11,617 nt of DNA from Planctomycetales bacterium (GTDB lineage Bacteria; Planctomycetota; Phycisphaerae; SM23-33), in the NCBI GenBank assembly GCA_030642005.1, contig DAOWOP010000079.1, positions 1 through 11,617 on the forward strand, in the 5' to 3' direction. The notes beneath the pieces were generated by a model. The model did not search any database. It was not told the origin of the DNA and saw only the letters and a program-made list of their open reading frames with translations. Positions 11,486 to 11,617 of this stretch are shown in pieces (the stretch's first letter is position 1; each line of letters starts with the position of its first letter). Both the position numbers and the translations under genes were made by a program.

Positions 11486-11617
11486 TTACGGCACCGTAAT
11501 CAGCTTCAAGGCGGTCAGGAGAGTCGTGTTGTTCAGCCGCGAGACGATCTCATCGGTCGTGTTGGCTACGCCGTCGCGGTTATAGTCGTGGTGATTCTCA
11601 ACGTCCGCCGGGTTCAC
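11486..11617 (-). CDS. C-terminal tail of a dockerin-like protein (5' part outside the window)
   Basis: Reading the minus strand from the right edge gives 43 residues and a TAA stop (11486-11488) in an open frame. The segment HHDYNRDGVANTTDEI holds one calcium-binding loop of the type I dockerin/EF-hand type (D-x-N-x-D-G-x-x-N-x-x-D), followed by a second helix and ITVP. Such tails end many large secreted planctomycete proteins. Nothing can be said about the rest of the protein. The frame is too short to be convincing by length alone; the calcium-loop spacing is what supports it. Confidence 0.7.
   Translation of the reverse strand: MNPADVENHHDYNRDGVANTTDEIVSRLNNTTLLTALKLITVP

Overview
The window is most likely from a planctomycete, probably a Phycisphaerae- or Sedimentisphaerales-like member of the Planctomycetota. 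Three things suggest this: a bacterial microcompartment (BMC) locus of the Planctomycetes-Verrucomicrobia (PVM) type, a PEP-CTERM protein, and a single-pilin protein with an H-X9-D motif beside a dockerin-like tail. All 17 supported genes lie on the minus strand, so transcription runs from high to low coordinates. Taxonomy is inferred from gene content only.

Right end (about 9.9-11.6 kb): the tail of a dockerin-like protein, a strong sigma70-type promoter, a PEP-CTERM surface or secreted protein, and a prepilin-like protein. This part is unrelated to the BMC.

Middle (7.8-9.9 kb): a two-gene unit encoding a PduS-like flavin/4Fe-4S oxidoreductase and a PduT-like tandem-domain shell protein that keeps the cysteine used for a pore Fe-S cluster. 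It has a candidate promoter and ends in a clear intrinsic terminator.

Left (1-7.7 kb): the main operon, with its own candidate promoter and operator. The order is DeoR-family regulator, PduL phosphotransacylase, BMC-H1, BMC-H2, acetate-kinase-family enzyme, BMC-H3, BMC-P1, CoA-acylating aldehyde dehydrogenase, BMC-P2, an RpiB-like fusion protein, BMC-P3, and a class II aldolase cut by the window edge. By comparison with characterised PVM loci the likely pathway is: aldolase splits fuculose-1-P or rhamnulose-1-P into DHAP and L-lactaldehyde; the aldehyde dehydrogenase makes lactyl-CoA; PduL makes lactyl-phosphate; the kinase makes lactate and ATP. The BMC-H, BMC-T and BMC-P proteins form the facets and vertices of the shell. 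The PduS/PduT pair could move electrons out of the lumen.

The least ordinary points are: (i) a three-part protein with an encapsulation-peptide-like helix, a EutQ/EutT-like module and an RpiB fold lacking the catalytic Cys; (ii) a 36-bp perfect palindrome and a second 14-bp palindrome inside that gene, one in each inter-domain linker; (iii) an acetate-kinase paralogue with several changed active-site residues; and (iv) short-period (7- or 9-bp) repeat arrays, some folding into long hairpins, filling the gaps in the middle of the BMC operon. No gap between genes exceeds about 200 bp. I saw no tRNA, rRNA, CRISPR array, IS element or integrase.
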